The position numbers and the translations under genes are program-made. From a virus, in the IMG/VR virus record IMGVR_UViG_3300024262_000139, positions 1-33,335 of that record: a DNA stretch of 33,335 nucleotides. One strand, given 5' to 3'. Below the pieces are notes generated by a model. The model did not search any database. It saw only the letters and a program-made list of their open reading frames with translations, and was not told where the DNA came from. Every line of letters begins with the position of its first letter. The stretch's first letter is position 1. This document shows positions 29,806 through 33,335 of this stretch, in pieces.

Positions 29806-32043
29806 TTAAAAATCGTCGGATGCAGTGCTTCCCTGGGAAGTTGGGAAATCTCTAAATTCAGGATCAGGTAATATTCTACCTTTAAATTGTGAAGTTATTG
29901 TGGTTGTGGTCGTGGTAACTGTGGCATCAGGAACAGGTGTAATACCCGCGTCTTGTCTTTCTTGAGTTTTTTCCTCTGATAAATCAACAGGTGCAATTTC
30001 AGGTTTACTATTTTTAGGTTTAGTCGGAGGTCTTGGAGCGTTTATTTTCTCAACATATTCCAATGGGTCGCCGAATCTTAAATTTCTAGCGGCTGGTAAA
30101 GTTTTTTCAATCAATGTACAACTTATATTTACATCAACTATCATTGGCAATTTATCACCGGATGTTCTTCCAATTTCCCATGGGGATTCGTCTGGTATAC
30201 TTATACTGAAACTTTTAATTATTGATGGTTGATTTACATATAGATCGCCAATTGTCAATTTCATAAATGGAGGTACCATCGCTTTATATTTACCACCATC
30301 TACAATATCCAGGTTTGTACTTGGGTAACACAACCCTTGCAATCTATCAACTCGTTTCCACATAGGCTTCATTTCCTTATATGACGAAGCATACACTCTA
30401 AAATTGAAAGACAAATCACGAGTTACCCCATTGTATAAATATACTTTGTCTGCTCTGCCTAAGTATTTTATGTCATTCCATTCTGGATTTGTATTTTGTG
30501 AAATGCCTTTGAGTGTAGCTCTAAAAATTATATATTCTCCATTTACAAGATCATTGAAGAAAAATGGAATAATGTCAGATTTTCCATTTTTGTAATTGTC
30601 TTGTTGTTTGAAATCAATAATTCCAAGACGATTGACCAAATCCCCTCTTTCAGCTTCATTTCCTGATGCGTTGGGGAAAAGAAATTTCTTTTCACGTGAG
30701 TTGAAAGCAATATTATCTCCTGTGATTTTACTGTTTGATTTTTTATAATATCCCTGAGTTGGATGTCTTCCAGCCCCTTTGTAATTTCTATGTTGAGCCT
30801 CGGATGTTTTAGCTATAGCATTTAAACGGGAGTAGTCAAATAATTCCGTGTTTTCAAATTTAGAATTTAAATCATTGATTATTTTGTTGTCAATCGGATT
30901 AATATTTGGACTTGGAACACTTAATTCATTTGATTTGTTTACAATTGAATTTGTAAATTTATTTTTAATACTAACAGAATCAAACGCCTTATTATTTCTA
31001 TTATCCACAACCAACGGATCAATTGTGTTATCTAAATATTTATTTTCAGCCTTCCTAGGATCTTCTCGTGTAACTGAACCACCGTTGAAATTTTTAATTA
31101 AACTAAGATTGTTACCTGGGAAATTTCTTACCAACGGACCGGTTGTATTAGCAACCCCACTACGAACCATAGTGTTATATGATGTTTCGTCGCCTCTGTA
31201 AAATTCCTCTTGACCACTGGCAAAAATGCCAGAAAATGGAGCGGTGAATGTTTTTAATTTATTTTTAAGCGATTGTCCCAGTTTACCCAATAATCCACCT
31301 GAAGCAGATTCACCGCCATCTAACCAAATCGCGTCAAAATGAGCTTTTCCACCTGCTGCTGTATGACCACGAAGCAAACCAGCACCTTGGCCCGATGCCA
31401 ACGTTGATAATGCTGTATCACCAACCGTTGATCTTGGGGCTGTGGTACTTTTACCACCAAATCCAAACAAACCAAGTATAGCACCACCGATACCGCCTCC
31501 TGTATCTATAAATCTAAGCGGTCTATCTTGACCGAATATAGAACCAATTGGTCTTGCGGCTGCTGAATTAATACTCAATGGATTATATAATCTAGTTTCA
31601 TCAAACGCATTTTGACCTTGTAGTAAAAACTGAGTTGCAATGTGTTTCAACCCTTGACCTGACAATAACATTTTACTAAGTCTTTCTTGATCTTGTATTG
31701 CTGAACCAATAGGCAAAGCACGATTGTCATACCGTTTAATAAATTTTTTAAAATTGGAATCGTTTAATTCAGTCCAAACATAAGGTTGTCTAAATCCAAA
31801 ATTTGAAAACGGAACATCTTGTGCGTAAATTGACCCACGACCATAAATATCATTTTCAGCATCTTCAAATCTAGCAACATTATCAAAATAGTTTCCAGGC
31901 AAAGTACTCTTAGGTTCTGAATTACCCAATCCACGTGGTGAATAAAACGCATTTTTGTTTTCACGAAAAATCTTAAATGATTCGCTGTTTTGTCGTAATA
32001 ATATTAATGGACTTCCATCAACTGGAGTATTTACCAATGCCAT
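29806..32043 (-). CDS. Large tail/baseplate structural protein (745 aa)
   Basis: The C-terminal 250 residues contain an ordered block: YIIFRATLKGISQNTNPEWN, YLGRADKVYLYNGVTRDLSF, MKPMWKRVDRLQGLCYPSTN and FMKLTIGDLYVNQPSIIKSF, then PDESPWEIG. I associate this pattern with baseplate proteins encoded next to the LysM gene in myoviruses, from memory. The N-terminal 450 residues are Gly/Asn rich with long loops (GGGIGGAILGLFGFGG). The extreme C-terminus has a Thr-rich stretch (TVTTTTTTITS), probably flexible. The motif GATATTTATT lies 3 nt before the ATG. The gene follows the tape measure by 29 nt, which fits a distal tail or hub component. Confidence 0.65.
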   Translation of the reverse strand: MALVNTPVDGSPLILLRQNSESFKIFRENKNAFYSPRGLGNSEPKSTLPGNYFDNVARFEDAENDIYGRGSIYAQDVPFSNFGFRQPYVWTELNDSNFKKFIKRYDNRALPIGSAIQDQERLSKMLLSGQGLKHIATQFLLQGQNAFDETRLYNPLSINSAAARPIGSIFGQDRPLRFIDTGGGIGGAILGLFGFGGKSTTAPRSTVGDTALSTLASGQGAGLLRGHTAAGGKAHFDAIWLDGGESASGGLLGKLGQSLKNKLKTFTAPFSGIFASGQEEFYRGDETSYNTMVRSGVANTTGPLVRNFPGNNLSLIKNFNGGSVTREDPRKAENKYLDNTIDPLVVDNRNNKAFDSVSIKNKFTNSIVNKSNELSVPSPNINPIDNKIINDLNSKFENTELFDYSRLNAIAKTSEAQHRNYKGAGRHPTQGYYKKSNSKITGDNIAFNSREKKFLFPNASGNEAERGDLVNRLGIIDFKQQDNYKNGKSDIIPFFFNDLVNGEYIIFRATLKGISQNTNPEWNDIKYLGRADKVYLYNGVTRDLSFNFRVYASSYKEMKPMWKRVDRLQGLCYPSTNLDIVDGGKYKAMVPPFMKLTIGDLYVNQPSIIKSFSISIPDESPWEIGRTSGDKLPMIVDVNISCTLIEKTLPAARNLRFGDPLEYVEKINAPRPPTKPKNSKPEIAPVDLSEEKTQERQDAGITPVPDATVTTTTTTITSQFKGRILPDPEFRDFPTSQGSTASDDF

Positions 32044-32046
32044 ATC

Positions 32047-32056
32047 AATAAATATC
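32047..32056 (-). promoter_or_regulatory. Late-type motif GATATTTATT
   Basis: Minus strand GATATTTATT, 3 nt before the ATG at 32043, a two-base variant of TATATTTATA. Confidence 0.45.
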
Positions 32057-32072
32057 TATGATATGGATTTTA

Positions 32073-33335
32073 TTAGAAATCATATTTTTCAGCGGATGCT
32101 AGCTGACGTGAAACTTTTTTTCCATCCATATTAACAGATATTCCACCAGCTTTAAGTGCAGTAACCAAATCCGTTAGTAATACATTCGTTTTTCTTTGTT
32201 CTTCTAACATTTCAGAATTTGATGAACCACCCAACCCAGCTGAAAGTTTGTCAACTAAACTGTTTAATGGATTGAATTCACTTAATGGTATTATTGCTTC
32301 AGCACCAGCTTCACCTGCTGTAACCTTGGTTGCTTTTGTTACGACTCCACCACGTGCCATTTTAGGTTCATCGTCATCTCCGAACCAGTTACCGGGGTTC
32401 CATTTAGAATCCATTATACCTTTTAATTTATCAGATATAAAACTAAAATCAAATTTTGATTTTATCCACTCCCAGACACCACTAACCGAATTTTTCAACG
32501 ATTCCCACATACCGGAAAAGTCAAAATTGCTGAATAGATTTACAACCAATTTTATGACGTTATCAAATGCTGATCCAACTTTATCTGTTATCATTTTTCC
32601 AAAATTATCCACGCCGAATAAATTTCCGACCAAGTCAAATACCATTTCAAATGGAGACCAAAGAGCAGCAAGTATTGCTTTCGGCATCCCAAATAATGTT
32701 CGTAAAATTTTCTCAAACACGCTTGTGCTTTCATCACTCCACACAGAAAACATATCCGAAACAAACCTCCACAATGTTTCAACTGCTAAAATTACCCATC
32801 CAATAGGATTTAACCATTTAGCGAAAAATAATCCTATTTTAGATACGATTTTAAATAAAAATGAAACAGGTTTTAAAATTTTACCAATCAATCCCCCAAC
32901 ATTTGATATGTTTTTCGCCATTTTTGCAACAAAACCCACTACACTCCGAAACATAGAAACTATAGGTTTGAAAATTTTACCAAACCTCCCCATAGTTTGA
33001 CTAAATACACTGGCTAATGCTGCAATTTTTCCAAATCCAACCGCTAAAATTGGGATTATTACATATAATGTACCGAATACTTCTCCAATCTTTTCTGCAA
33101 CAGGGATCATTTTTTTTGAAAATTTCTCCCATTTTTTTGTATTTTCTCCTGCTCCAAATATCATATCGGCTACTTTTTGGAATGGTTTTATAAAACCTTT
33201 GATAAAAGCGCCGACGATTTGTAATGTGGGTGTTAAAACTTTTACCAGTATATCAATTACAGGAACTAAAATATCTTGGATTTGAACCCAAACGTCTTTC
33301 AATGCATTCATTGATTGTTCTCGTTGTGATTGCAT
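32073..33335 (-). CDS. Tail tape measure protein, C-terminal part (runs off window)
   Basis: At least 420 residues are visible; the frame is open to the window edge, and the ATG at the edge is probably internal. The sequence is typical of a tape measure: long amphipathic and hydrophobic helices (LYVIIPILAVGFGKIAALAS, KIGLFFAKWLNPIGWVILAV), then repeated Trp/Phe-rich segments. Near the C-terminus is the GGVVTKATKVTAGEAGAEAI motif ending IPLSE, which is diagnostic for many phage tape measures. It sets tail length during assembly and is ejected with DNA. It is the first visible gene of the tail block on this strand. Confidence 0.85.
   Translation of the reverse strand: MQSQREQSMNALKDVWVQIQDILVPVIDILVKVLTPTLQIVGAFIKGFIKPFQKVADMIFGAGENTKKWEKFSKKMIPVAEKIGEVFGTLYVIIPILAVGFGKIAALASVFSQTMGRFGKIFKPIVSMFRSVVGFVAKMAKNISNVGGLIGKILKPVSFLFKIVSKIGLFFAKWLNPIGWVILAVETLWRFVSDMFSVWSDESTSVFEKILRTLFGMPKAILAALWSPFEMVFDLVGNLFGVDNFGKMITDKVGSAFDNVIKLVVNLFSNFDFSGMWESLKNSVSGVWEWIKSKFDFSFISDKLKGIMDSKWNPGNWFGDDDEPKMARGGVVTKATKVTAGEAGAEAIIPLSEFNPLNSLVDKLSAGLGGSSNSEMLEEQRKTNVLLTDLVTALKAGGISVNMDGKKVSRQLASAEKYDF

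Noticed and set aside
32248-33000. Plus-strand open frame of 250 codons
   Set aside because: It lies entirely antisense to the tape measure coding region, shows no motif, and is explained by codon bias on the real strand.

Overview
The window is a 33.3-kb, AT-rich piece of a lytic, contractile-tailed bacteriophage with a T4-type core. Recognisable T4-like modules are rIIA/rIIB, a gp41-like replicative helicase, a UvsX/RecA-like recombinase, a gp32-like single-strand binding protein, a FEN/RNase H-type 5' nuclease, a LysM-type baseplate protein and a tape measure. The DNA polymerase fragment seen is a divergent family A enzyme, not a family B gp43, so the genome is a mosaic. The host cannot be named from sequence. 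Shine-Dalgarno sites are mostly absent and the early promoters are sigma70-like, with TTGAC(A/T) and TATAAT-type hexamers.

Layout: every gene but one is on the minus strand. Positions 1-8.8 kb look early or accessory: a DUF4338/DruA-like protein, a free HNH endonuclease, small unknowns, rIIB, rIIA, a 32-aa ORF, and a metallopeptidase/VWA protein paired with a MoxR/CobS-type AAA+ ATPase. Positions 8.8-12.5 kb hold four proteins, several of which carry N-terminal motifs resembling T4 capsid-targeting and prohead-protease sites (candidate internal or ejected proteins). Positions 12.5-14.2 kb hold a Mom-like DNA-modification gene preceded by an HNH endonuclease and a frameshifted second copy of the mom 5' end. 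Positions 14.3-15.1 kb hold a CheY-like receiver and a membrane-anchored coiled-coil protein. Positions 15.2-18.2 kb hold a helicase gene broken inside its Walker A motif by a split intein, with a Vsr-like homing endonuclease gene between the halves. Positions 18.2-26.7 kb hold the nuclease, a lone plus-strand gene, the recombinase, SSB, a tail-anchored papain-like peptidase, two conserved unknowns and the polymerase. Positions 26.8-33.3 kb hold baseplate and tail genes and the C-terminal part of the tape measure.

Regulation is unusually legible. One promoter class (-35 TTGACA/T, 16-17 bp spacer, -10) sits only 6-7 nt from the start codon of at least eight ORFs, which predicts leaderless mRNAs. 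A second motif, close to TATATTTATA, sits 3-5 nt before mainly late-type genes. Four rho-independent terminators punctuate the strand. The 193-bp gap in front of the polymerase carries eight GTAC boxes overlapping a strong promoter. No gap exceeds 200 bases, and I saw no tRNA gene or CRISPR array.
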